A stretch of 64,000 nt of DNA from Alternaria dauci (taxonomy: Eukaryota; Ascomycota; Dothideomycetes; Pleosporales; Pleosporaceae). Positions 35,101-43,602 of this stretch are shown here, piece after piece. The notes under the pieces were generated by a model that made no database searches, was not told the origin of the DNA, and saw only the letters and a program-made list of their open reading frames with translations. Every line of letters starts with the position of its first letter. Positions within the stretch are counted from its first letter, which is position 1. A program made the translations under genes and the position numbers. The stretch lies in NCBI RefSeq assembly GCF_042100115.1, contig NC_091276.1, positions 2,852,001 through 2,916,000 on the forward strand. The letters run 5' to 3'.

Positions 35101-36521
35101 TCCCTCGACCAGGATAATGGATGTATGTTGGCCGCCAAATCTAGTATCTCCTTGAGTGTCTTGGGTGTAAGCTCCTTACTTTCCGGTGGGACGGCTTCGG
35201 AGGAGGCAACTTGCATGTGGGTGGCATCTTGTTGCTGGTCACCTTGCACCTCTGCTGGCGGGGCGGGCTCGGAGGAGGCAACTTGCATGTGGGTGGCATC
35301 TTGTTGCTGACCATCTTGCACCTCTGCTGGCGGGGCGGGCTCGGAGGAGGCAACTTGCATGTGGGTGGCATCTTGTTGCTGGTCACCTTGCACCTCTGCT
35401 GGCGGGGCGGGCTCGGAGGAGGCAACTTGCATGTGGGTGGCATCTTGTTGCTGACCATCTTGCACCTCTGCTGGCGGGGCGGGCTCGGAGGAGGCAACTT
35501 GCATGTGGGTGGCATCTTGTTGCTGGTCACCTTGCACCTCTGCTGGCGGGGCGGGCTCGGAGGAGGCAACTTGCATGTGGGTGGCATCTTGTTGCTGACC
35601 ATCTTGCACCTCTGCTGGCGGGACGACTTTGGAGGAGGCAACTTGCGTGTCGGTTACGTTCAATCTAACCGTCGTGACAAACACTACGGCTGTGCCAGCT
35701 GGGATTTCTCGCATAGCAAAGTTGAATCCACCTTGGCTTCCAATTCCGATATGCTGATTTGCTCTTGGAGCGATAAACAAGCGGCCCTTGAAGTCGAATC
35801 CATCGAGTCCTAGGCCTTGCGCAGTTTCGTAGCATTGCTCAGCTTCGTCGCGTAGTTTTTCCCAGTTGGGGATGCCCTCCCAACATATGTCACTGAATTC
35901 GACCATGCTGACTACTTCGCTGATCTCTCCATCCTTTACGGCGCATATATGTACCTGTGTGTCGAGATTTGAAGCGGTTGGCATGGGAGGATTAGCAGGC
36001 TTGTCGTTGTTCGGAGTAGGCGTGAATCCTGTAGGAACGGTTCTGGATCGAGAGCGCTTAGGTGGGTGGTCTTTGGAGTTGTGCGTTGATTCTGGCGATA
36101 ACTCGCGCTTTTGGAGTGTAGAGGTTGCCGTCAAGGGGTTGGGGGTTGGGGCTTTAGCATGGTCGCCTTCCGCTTTACGCTTCCTCAGGCGATTGAGAGA
36201 ATGTGTGATCAACTTGCTAATCGCCATTGTCCTCCACGCCTTGGGTTCGTTGCGGAAGTCGGGTACGGACTTCCAGACCAGGGCGTGTAGGTTCTTGTTC
36301 AGGTCTTCATTGGCAGTGTCGCTGAGCTTTGCTGCACCTCGATTGCGTGCATCGGGGTAGTTGTCCACAAGAATCTTGTCAATCGTCCTGGCTATCTCCT
36401 TTTGTCTGGTGGCGTCGTCGATGCCGAAGCCGCGGAAGATCTCTGTTTGGTTCCCCGAGTAGCTAAGGGAGCTGGGGTCGCCTGCCGGTGGATGGGCGGG
36501 TGACTGCGTGTTATCGTCCAT
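32160..36521 (-). CDS. SNF2-like DNA helicase/translocase (1453 aa, single exon)
   Basis: I chose the ATG at 36521 (MDDNTQSPAHPP); the frame stays open for 171 more codons upstream, but that stretch reads through promoter repeats. An N-terminal helical region (residues 20-110) is followed by basic/proline-rich sequence. A 24-residue tandem repeat (core QDATHMQVASSEPAPPAEV, six full units, about residues 290-445) and a D/S-rich acidic stretch (DDSGSSDSSDSESS) come next. Helicase motifs: Walker A DDMGMGKT (about 695), Walker B variant VDELH (about 973), III-like GQTGTALTNG, V-like GATGAMCQSISLTEG and VI-like QAAKRQHRIN (about 1403). DELH for DEAH and the divergent motif VI make it an unusual member. 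The role is presumably ATP-driven remodelling or translocation on DNA in the nucleus. It is divergent from the UPF1-like gene. Confidence 0.85.
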   Translation of the reverse strand: MDDNTQSPAHPPAGDPSSLSYSGNQTEIFRGFGIDDATRQKEIARTIDKILVDNYPDARNRGAAKLSDTANEDLNKNLHALVWKSVPDFRNEPKAWRTMAISKLITHSLNRLRKRKAEGDHAKAPTPNPLTATSTLQKRELSPESTHNSKDHPPKRSRSRTVPTGFTPTPNNDKPANPPMPTASNLDTQVHICAVKDGEISEVVSMVEFSDICWEGIPNWEKLRDEAEQCYETAQGLGLDGFDFKGRLFIAPRANQHIGIGSQGGFNFAMREIPAGTAVVFVTTVRLNVTDTQVASSKVVPPAEVQDGQQQDATHMQVASSEPAPPAEVQGDQQQDATHMQVASSEPAPPAEVQDGQQQDATHMQVASSEPAPPAEVQGDQQQDATHMQVASSEPAPPAEVQDGQQQDATHMQVASSEPAPPAEVQGDQQQDATHMQVASSEAVPPESKELTPKTLKEILDLAANIHPLSWSREESTPSNSAHKQHPVGPFSSYMSRNNSIAFPRTLQPSSFTPVNLLPLARPAKPPSSAPKSFLKFVETFPSNSYHGSGLDDPIHISDDSGSSDSSDSESSNNMDILVDDEEVLEECMLDEGEPEQPPLNEQAKTQANAHFSSTMKVKMDGMSAFAHAQKSNIDLWDLAAQTFGLALDDLKGDQINLGTGVGLNPDFHPLPHQLVGAKDGLDVLAGDRGALVIADDMGMGKTITDVLIWYLNFARSYQRLGISATPDFPYTALKSNGDEIETPNLFGCTYFVASAAGLETLVQAWRMIMGGSAHLAQGSEYKPPKLIVLHGTGEEIVQRYGGAKNSIYSSMTPKEWDEVNRRPNWLKSRLAYGEYNKVWKLNNPTKEWANSVPETSDFRPQKTSVRFLIVSTRESWKTKIFGTLVDTSAPPQYKRLKQQLEKTDKRHTKKRAALRAQLSLCAKTHMDTSRLPALDGLGPWQARRMQIWTDDKGVRVEVWLVTFVGCAAIIMVDELHTAPGTKTQTYTHIIDPILDYRPNDHRTGIVGQTGTALTNGVDLVLGFADHVIQRLVQKQSTDPGAKALANLKGVDCTAVWRKLLNSYKKYHDGMQRCKTEKEKNKVQSALDKQLQSGEIKDMLNNFRDMVRWCFIMRDTDSLDPWRKPLNVVTAKLTVNFTYLQHDACYFANVEQEESRVLAAVKQHYEKEVEAWEDQGGESSKKSKPTMPPGAVADSEAYRIARHVSIFPNLMAAINNWDADQLIGDRILDPHRSLSNNNENLRTALVNSDTIRHSFIWDIALEACKGSAKVAYIHKTLEELRNKKTTIPHPRPRAHQGETLEYRAKYVVLASSTLSRALIYAYICQTFGEKHVVHAYNAVTRDKEVPKWKKVWDEGGGKVDDGVYILVGATGAMCQSISLTEGNILHGLEPQSNAHIAEQAAKRQHRINTRFAEVFVEWLTTTAPQGCRDTIDMRIVKNLQAKGYFQSTIKAQD

Positions 36522-37631
36522 CCTAGTCACCCGTGGTAGAAGGTGTATGCAGGTTGACGATGCTGCGGTACGTGGTGGGTGGGTGGTGTTGCGGCGAGCG
36601 TCGCAACGTTCGTGTTGTGGCAACATGCGCGAGGAAACAGCCGGAGAGCGGTGAAAAGTGAAAGGGGAAGCTCCCAGTAATTTTAGCCTCGTCGCCCGTA
36701 CTGAGCCTAGTAGAACGATGACCAGGAGTAGGGCATAGTATAGCCACCCGGTTCTGGCGTGAGCGCTCACTGTTGAGCATTGCGGGTACAGCGCACAAGA
36801 CTCTGACGCGGGCTCACGTTGCGTACGCGCGAAACAGAGAAAGTTGATAAAAGATATGGGGATCACCCGAGTGTATAGAAAGCGAGCAGAGGGAGAAGAG
36901 AGACAAGGAGCAGGGAAAGTAGGGAGAGACATGGGGATCACCCAAACGCAGTTCTGGCCGTCATCGTGAACTGAATCGAGCATAGAAGTTGATAGAACCA
37001 AACAAAAGAAAGCGAAAAGAGATATGGGGATCACCCAGCCGTAGGACTAACTGTAGTCGCGAAGGAGAGAGCCAAGACGTAGCCGGCTACACGCTGCGCA
37101 TTGCTGTGGCCTTGACGCTCGCTAGATCTCCCATTCACCTTGGCATGTCCTCGCTTATTTGTATGGCCGGTCCGATAGTTATCTTCCTATTGCCCAAAGG
37201 TCGACTGGCTGTCCACTTCTGTCTCTTGGTACCAACTTGTAGAACTCGGGTGATCCCCATATCCTCTTCGCGTCCCTATCGTTCTCCATCCAATCCTTCT
37301 TTTCACGTGTCTTTATCTTGCTCCTCGCTTCCTCACGCACAACCCAAGGTGAGCAACGCAAAATTTGCTTGGCGTTAGCGTCTCTCGCGCTCGCGCTACC
37401 TAGTCCTGCACAAATAACACTTTCCTCCACACCAACTACTTGACACCTTCCCCGAATTGCTTCTCTTGAAAGCAAACCACTCTCAACGTCGATATCTCTA
37501 CCTACCCATTGACCCTTGTCGGTAAGTTGTTGTGGCCTCCTGTTCCGCTGATCGATTGCTAACGATGTGCTGTCCGTATAGAAACAAAGTCTCACCTACC
37601 GTTGAAACTCTGTTTTTGCATATCGTCCAGC
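36522..37631. promoter_or_regulatory. Bidirectional promoter of the two helicase genes, with a 4x GGGGATCACCC motif
   Basis: About 1.1 kb separates the divergent ATGs. GA(T/C)ATGGGGATCACCC occurs at 36853-36868, 36928-36943 and 37021-37036, and once inverted at 37248-37263. The core GGGGATCACCC is almost its own reverse complement (GGGNGATCNCCC). Three motifs follow a purine-rich stretch containing AGAAAG. The UPF1-like gene has a likely 5'-UTR intron at 37522-37581 (donor GTAAGT, branch GCTAAC, acceptor TATAG). The motif spacing and shared use suggest one factor controlling both genes, which is an inference. Confidence 0.6.
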
Positions 37632-40600
37632 ATGGCCGACCAGTCTGTCATGCACTACATGGTCAATGACCGGCCGACGTCGGCGCCGCATGATACAGAA
37701 GTCTACGACCAGGGCATTGCTGTCTTGGAGGCACCCGGCAAAGACTCTGTCCAGCTCGGAGGCCTTCCCGACGCCCCTGACCGAGAGAAGCACGCCTGCT
37801 TCACCTGCAAAGAACCAGGCCACAGGGCCAAAGATTGCCCCAAGAAGCTCGAACAGCAAGCGTGTTCCAACTGCGGCGAGGTTGGCCATGTCTACCGCGA
37901 CTGTCCCACGAACGAGTGCTTCAACTGCGGTGGTCACGGGCACCTCTCCAAGCAATGCCCTAGTGAGCCAGCAGCAGACCAGGGCCCTAGGTGCAACGGC
38001 TGTAACCGTCTCGGCCACGTTGCCTCGGATTGCTTCTATCCCCAGCCGATCAAAACCCGCAAGTTTCGTGCTCCTAAGGAGGACGCCTCCAAGGAGGACG
38101 TCTCCAAGGAGGACGTCTCCAAGGATGGCAAAGACGAGCTTCCTCCTGCCCAAACCATGGCCCCACCACTGGATAAACCTAGCTTCACAACAAAGTTATT
38201 CACTCGGAAGATCCCTCACTATGTCTCCTCCGTTAGTGTAGAGATGGATATTTCCTATCCGAGCGACGACGCTAGTATCACCCTCCGTGGCCACGCTCAT
38301 CGGGCAGCCTCCATTACCCTGACAGCCCACAACATCGTCAACTGCACTGTACTTCCCATGAAGATCACCGATGAGTTCTTCACCTCAAGGGTTTCCCAAG
38401 AAGATGTTAAGCGAGCTGCTAGTAAGCTTGCACTCAGCGAACTAGGGATGCTCCTACACTTCCGCTTCGACCTCCAAACCGAACAACCTGACGGACAACC
38501 TCTGAACTCCCGCCCCCTCTACGGATTGGGGTTCTTCTCCCACCAGAACTTTGGGATCTTCGATGAAGTCATCCATCGTGCTCGCGATATCCTCGAGAAT
38601 GGCGGCGAGGGCACCGTGCTGCACTTCTTCACGGTCGCCACAGAGTCAGCACAAGAGCGCATGGATACCGTGTACAAAGAGATGCAAGCTCAATACAAGA
38701 ACGACCCGATTCTGCTCTACTGGAAGGACTGTCGTGTCAACCCTCAGACTGGCATGGAGATCTCTGTCGACAAGCAGCCGAAAGGATTCAAGGTCCCTCC
38801 CCAGTGGGCATTCCAGAACAACACACAGTACGTCACCGTGCACTACCAGAACCTTGTCCACGAACTGCGCAAGGCCGCCAAGCAGAAGGGTTTCGAGATC
38901 ACCGACACCAAGATTATGAAGGTTCGCGGCGGCGGTGACCGGTTATACTACGCCGAGCTCAGGGTACCAGAGGGCGCCAGCTACCGCGAGGGCGCCTTCG
39001 TGGACATCCAGTTCAGTCCCTACCAGGAGCAAGCGGACACCTGGCGATTTGAGATCAAACCGTCCGCAGGCATCACGCCCGCTAGCTACATAGGCGGCTT
39101 TCTCTACCGCCCTCGCTTGGGTGCATCCTTCGCCGAGCAGCCCCTGTTCAAGGAGGGCGTTCACTACAGCTGTGCATTTAACTATCGTACTTTGCCTGAA
39201 GCTGAAGAGGCATTGCGTAAGCTTCGCGGCATCTACGTCTTTGCTCGCTTGAACCCTGCCACCGTGGGAATCAAGCGCCAGATCAACGCCCTTAACCATT
39301 ACTTCCGAGGCGGCGATGCCTTTAGCGATGTCACTCAAATCCTCCACAACTCCTACCTTCGCTTCCCAGACGACAAGATCGTGGACTACTTCGCCGGCAT
39401 GTTCGCGTATTTGGGAGACAACGGTGCTAAGGACAGCATCATGGAGCGTCTGAACCGCTCACTCCAACCCGACGTTTTGCAGAAGCTTCGCGCCCTTGCC
39501 GGTGGTGTAGCGCTCATCCAAGGTCCTGGTGGCGTTGGCAAGACACGCATCATCGAGGCTCTGGCTGTTGCGCACTACGAGGCTCAACAAACTGGCGTTA
39601 TCCATGGCCTTGGTCGCCTTGCTGCTTTCTGGGTCACGTCGCCGTTGAACAAGCAGCTCGACGACGCTATGCTCAGGATCTACACGGCCTGCCTAGAGCG
39701 ACGGAAGGAGCTCAAGGCCGCTGGCATCCAGGCACGTTTCCCTATCGTAATCCGACGCCATATGAAAGAGACGGAGACAGCGGTTGTTCGCAAGGAGTCC
39801 GAAGCTGCTCGCAACGTCCTGCTAAAGAACGAGAAGCCGCCCTACTTTGAATACATCGAAGAAGAGCACTTCACCAAGGACCAGCTGAAAGAGCAGGCAG
39901 CGGCTTACCAGGAGAAGTCCAGTGAAGACAGGCGGACCATGGCGTTCCTTGACGCACTGACAGTGGACTCGCAATTCCGCATCCTTCTTGAGACGTCCGA
40001 GACAAAGTCGTCTTTCACCGACAAGCGACTTCAGTTGGAAATGCTGTCGGAGGGTGCGTGGGTTCTGCGCCTCGCCGGAGTGCCGGAGCGTAATGCCGAT
40101 ACGAACGAGTTAGTGGTACACGAAATCGCCCAACCAAAAAAGTACCGCGATTTCCGTTTTCAGCTCGACCTCTATGCTTCAGGCCAAGAATTCGACGCCG
40201 ATGACATGCGCCGACTGACTGCTCTCACCAACGAGATCATTAGGGACCTCGCTCAACTGGCCGTAGCCATTGGCATGACCTCCGACGTAATCTCGCAGCC
40301 GCGTACTCATACGCTCGAGCAGCCGTATGCCGTTCATCACGACGAGGCTGGCAAGTCAAGCGAGTCAAGCACGCTCGCTCCTCTCGTGTACACGCACGCC
40401 TATAATAACGAGGGCCCGCTGATGGTCGAGCGCAAGGCCATAACACCCCACCTGTTCTTCGGCGATATCCATCAGCCAAAGCCTTCTGCTGCCGGTGGTT
40501 CGGAGGAACGTCACGTCTTCAGTGATCAGCAGGACCTACCTTTCTTCCATCGTGCGATGCTAGGCGGCTGTACCACTATTTACCTGCACACACAGTACCG

Positions 40601-42038
40601 CTTCAATTCCGACATCAACGCTCTCACCAACCACATCCTTCCTCGTGGCCGTATGGAAGTGGCCCCCGGGGTAGATGACCGGGAAGAAAACATTCGCGCC
40701 ATGGAGATCGCGATGGAGCAGTTCAACATTTCCTCCGGCCATCGCGTCATCTTCGTCAGCGTCAAAGGTAGCCACGACATCGTCGGTGCCACCAAGTCTC
40801 GCTACAACAAGGACTTCATTCCCTATACCCTCCGGGCCGTCTGCAAGATGATCGCTGGCGGGTTTTCTGGTAAGCAGGTCGCTATCATCACCCCGTATGT
40901 AGCGCAAGTTGCCGCTATCCGCTTCGTATTGGCTAGATTCATGGAGCACTTAGCCAATCAGGTTGACGAGGAGGAGCTGTTCAAACTTAGCGTCCAGCTG
41001 CGAGACGTCGAAGTCTTCACAGTCGACAAAATGCAGGGCGCCGAGAAGGAAGGTATTGTATTCGACACCACCAACGCTGGCGACCTCGGTTTCGTCAAGC
41101 ATACCACACGAATGCTCCTAGCCGTTGGACGCGCGCGTTCCCTCCTCGTTATCGTTGGTAATCCTGTGAGCGTCCTCGCCGAATACACTGGTGCGACCGA
41201 CAAGGACAAGCGGTACGTCAAGCTCGCCTACTACAAGGTTTGGAAATGGTGCCTAGACCGAAAATCCGCCATCCAATTGCACGTTGATCCAGAATTGGCT
41301 CAAGGTTGGTGCGAGTTCAACCCCCCGTTCAATGTCGCCGAGCATATAGAGGCCTTCGCTGCGGGCTCTCAGGCCACTGAAGAGCCCATAAAGATGTTTC
41401 CCGATGCCAACTACGGACCTCTCCCCACATTTTCCACAGCCTCCCCCGTCGACGGTGATGGAATTGATTTCTATTCCGGTGGAGATGACTGGAATCGGGA
41501 TGACGCCAAGGACAAGCCAAATGATGATGGGGTTCCTTTCTATTCCGGTGGAGATGACTGGAATCGGGATGACGCCAAGGACAAGCCAAATGATGATGGG
41601 GTTCCTTTCTATTCCGGTGGAGATGACTGGAATCGGGATGACGCCAAGGACAAGCCAAATGATGATGGGATTCCTTTCTATTCCGGTGGAGATGACTGGA
41701 ATCGGGATGACGCCAAGGACAAGCCAGAGGGTGAGGATCACGCCGACGATGGTGGAGACGAAGCCAAGGACAAGCCAGAGGGTGAGGATCACGCCGACGA
41801 TGGTGGAGACGAAGCCAAGGACAAGCCAGAGGGTGAGGATCATGCCGACGATGGTGGAGACGAAGCCAAGGACAAGCCAGAGGGTGAGGATCACGCCGAC
41901 GATGGTGGAGACGAAGCCAAGGACAAGCCAGAGGGTGAGGATCACGCTGACGATGATGAGGATCACGCCGGCAATGATGAGGGTCACGGTGGAGATCAGT
42001 GCAGCAACGTAGCACACGACTGGAACCAGTACGATTGA
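37632..42038 (+). CDS. UPF1-like SF1 helicase with four CCHC zinc knuckles (1468 aa, single exon)
   Basis: The ATG at 37632 (MADQSVMHYM) follows the 5'-UTR intron. Four zinc knuckles occupy residues about 53-134 (CFTCKEPGHRAKDC, CSNCGEVGHVYRDC, CFNCGGHGHLSKQC, CNGCNRLGHVASDC), implying single-strand nucleic-acid binding. SF1 motifs: I GPGGVGKTR (about 631), II DEAG (about 902, usually DEAA/DEAS), III FGDIHQ (about 943), IV-like QYRF (about 988), ITPYVAQ, V VDKMQGAEKEG (about 1130), VI GRARSLLVIVGN (about 1165). UPF1-type enzymes unwind RNA or DNA 5'-3'. The C-terminus is repetitive: four 23-residue units (core FYSGGDDWNRDDAKDKP) and about five 17-residue acidic units (EGEDHADDGGDEAKDKP). The zinc-knuckle plus UPF1 arrangement and the tail repeats are unusual. 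It is divergent from the SNF2-like gene. Confidence 0.85.
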   Translation: MADQSVMHYMVNDRPTSAPHDTEVYDQGIAVLEAPGKDSVQLGGLPDAPDREKHACFTCKEPGHRAKDCPKKLEQQACSNCGEVGHVYRDCPTNECFNCGGHGHLSKQCPSEPAADQGPRCNGCNRLGHVASDCFYPQPIKTRKFRAPKEDASKEDVSKEDVSKDGKDELPPAQTMAPPLDKPSFTTKLFTRKIPHYVSSVSVEMDISYPSDDASITLRGHAHRAASITLTAHNIVNCTVLPMKITDEFFTSRVSQEDVKRAASKLALSELGMLLHFRFDLQTEQPDGQPLNSRPLYGLGFFSHQNFGIFDEVIHRARDILENGGEGTVLHFFTVATESAQERMDTVYKEMQAQYKNDPILLYWKDCRVNPQTGMEISVDKQPKGFKVPPQWAFQNNTQYVTVHYQNLVHELRKAAKQKGFEITDTKIMKVRGGGDRLYYAELRVPEGASYREGAFVDIQFSPYQEQADTWRFEIKPSAGITPASYIGGFLYRPRLGASFAEQPLFKEGVHYSCAFNYRTLPEAEEALRKLRGIYVFARLNPATVGIKRQINALNHYFRGGDAFSDVTQILHNSYLRFPDDKIVDYFAGMFAYLGDNGAKDSIMERLNRSLQPDVLQKLRALAGGVALIQGPGGVGKTRIIEALAVAHYEAQQTGVIHGLGRLAAFWVTSPLNKQLDDAMLRIYTACLERRKELKAAGIQARFPIVIRRHMKETETAVVRKESEAARNVLLKNEKPPYFEYIEEEHFTKDQLKEQAAAYQEKSSEDRRTMAFLDALTVDSQFRILLETSETKSSFTDKRLQLEMLSEGAWVLRLAGVPERNADTNELVVHEIAQPKKYRDFRFQLDLYASGQEFDADDMRRLTALTNEIIRDLAQLAVAIGMTSDVISQPRTHTLEQPYAVHHDEAGKSSESSTLAPLVYTHAYNNEGPLMVERKAITPHLFFGDIHQPKPSAAGGSEERHVFSDQQDLPFFHRAMLGGCTTIYLHTQYRFNSDINALTNHILPRGRMEVAPGVDDREENIRAMEIAMEQFNISSGHRVIFVSVKGSHDIVGATKSRYNKDFIPYTLRAVCKMIAGGFSGKQVAIITPYVAQVAAIRFVLARFMEHLANQVDEEELFKLSVQLRDVEVFTVDKMQGAEKEGIVFDTTNAGDLGFVKHTTRMLLAVGRARSLLVIVGNPVSVLAEYTGATDKDKRYVKLAYYKVWKWCLDRKSAIQLHVDPELAQGWCEFNPPFNVAEHIEAFAAGSQATEEPIKMFPDANYGPLPTFSTASPVDGDGIDFYSGGDDWNRDDAKDKPNDDGVPFYSGGDDWNRDDAKDKPNDDGVPFYSGGDDWNRDDAKDKPNDDGIPFYSGGDDWNRDDAKDKPEGEDHADDGGDEAKDKPEGEDHADDGGDEAKDKPEGEDHADDGGDEAKDKPEGEDHADDGGDEAKDKPEGEDHADDDEDHAGNDEGHGGDQCSNVAHDWNQYD

Positions 42039-42590
42039 AAAGGTTCTAGAGACGCTGGAGGTGATTTGGAGATCAAGGAAGACAAGCCTCCCAGTAGGAT
42101 AGTGTGGGACTAGGCTAATATCGATCTCTTCTTGTTCTTTGAAAGCCAGTACGTAGTAATGAAGAGAAGTAGTAGAGTAAGAGTTTATGCGCTTACTCTA
42201 TTCCTCTTAAAGTGATAATACACTGTATCAAAATAATAAACGTGCTGGTAAAAGACGCAAGCACAACACTGTTGAAAGACACTGTAATAAATCGCGGTAA
42301 AGGTGTGTTTCCTAAACACCTTGAGTTCACCGTATGCAGCTGTATATGTTTGACAATAGATGGGTTGGAAGTAAAGCCCTGAACTTCAAGCGGTTCTGGA
42401 GAGTTGCGGCTACGTTGGGGAGAAGAGGAGTTAAGGCAGAAGAGGATTTTGGAGGAGAAGTAATAATATACTGTATGTAGAACTTATACGGGTGTATAAA
42501 GCTGTAATATGTAGTATAGTAAGGTACAATAGGTGGTACAATAGTTGGTAATATGTACTATAGTATGTTGTATTATACATTACGATATAT
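42039..42590. other. 3' flank of the UPF1-like gene
   Basis: No gene. It contains TAAAAGACGCAAGCAC near 42250, resembling the 3' element behind the 1245-aa gene, and becomes TA-rich just before the 22-bp array. Confidence 0.4.
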
Positions 42591-43602
42591 CACGGTTGAT
42601 GTTGCAGCAAGTTGAGGTTCATGTTGCAGCAAGTTGCGGTTGATGTTGCAGTAAGTTGCGGTTAATGTTGCAGCAAGTTGAGGTTCATGTTGCAGCAAGT
42701 TGCGGTTAATGTTGCAGCAAGTTGCGGTTGATGTTGCCGCAAGTTGAGGTTCATATTACAGCAAGTTGCGGTTAATGTTACAGCAAGTTGCAGTTAATGT
42801 TGCAGCAAGTTGAGGTTCATGTTGCAGCAAGTTGCGGTTGATGTTGCAGCAAGTTGAGGTTCATGTTGCAGCAAGTTGCGGTTGATGTTGCAGTAAGTTG
42901 CGGTTAATGTTGCAGCAAGTTGAGGTTCATGTTGCAGCAAGTTGCGGTTAATGTTGCAGCAAGTTGCGGTTGATGTTGCCGCAAGTTGAGGTTCATATTA
43001 CAGCAAGTTGCGGTTAATGTTACAGCAAGTTGCAGTTAATGTTGCAGCAAGTTGAGGTTCATGTTGCAGCAAGTTGCGGTTGATGTTGCAGCAAGTTGAG
43101 GTTCATGTTGCAGCAAGTTGAGGTTCATGTTGCAGCAAGTTGCGGTTGATGTTGCCGCAAGTTGAGGTTCATGTTGCAGCAAGTTGCGGTTGATGTTGCA
43201 GCAAGTTGCGGTTGATGTTGCCGCAAGTTGAGGTTCATGTTGCAGCAAGTTGAGGTTTATGTTGCAGCAAGTTGAGGTTCATGTTGCAGCAAGTTGAGGT
43301 TTATGTTGCAGCAAGTTGCGGTTGATGTTGCAGCAAGTTGAGGTTTATGTTGCAGCAAGTTGAGGTTCATGTTACAGTAAGTTGCGGTTAATATTGCAGT
43401 AAGTTGCGGTTGATGTTGCCGTAAGTTAAGGTTGATGTTACAGTAAGTTAAGGTTCATGTTACAGCAAGTTACGGTTTATATTATAGTAAGTTAAGGTTT
43501 ATATTATAGTAAGTTAAGGTTTATATTATAGTAAGTTAAGGTTTATATTATAGTAAGTTAAGGTTTATATTATAGTAAGTTAAGGTTTATATTATAGTAA
43601 CT
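42591..43602. repeat. 22-bp satellite array with 11-mer higher-order repeat, right end of unit 1
   Basis: The basic unit is about 22 bp (GTTGATGTTGCAGCAAGTTG plus CG or AG). Variant units recur in the same order after 242 bp (42595 and 42837), an 11-unit higher-order repeat. Many units carry GCAAGTTGC. From about 43,370 rightwards CA and TG are progressively replaced by TA until, at about 43,470-43,600, units read TTATATTATAGTAAGTTAAGG with no CA or TG left. This is textbook RIP, graded along the array. Confidence 0.9.

Noticed and set aside
35141..35813. Plus- and minus-strand open frames overlapping the VNTR of the SNF2-like gene (also 60072-60888)
   Set aside because: Shadows of a stop-free coding repeat; the in-frame SNF2-like reading explains the sequence. 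The same holds for the antisense frames at 41253-42017.
36522..37034. Extension of the SNF2-like protein to 1624 residues
   Set aside because: The extra 171 codons read through the GGGGATCACCC promoter motifs and show no domain; MDDNTQ at 36521 is the more credible start.
42591..43602. CRISPR-like array
   Set aside because: The 22-bp units are contiguous with no unique spacers, and the host is a fungus.
42591..43602. Telomere repeat tract
   Set aside because: The unit is 22 bp and not TTAGGG. The single TTAGGGTTAGGG at about 1230 lies inside the Gypsy element and is too short.
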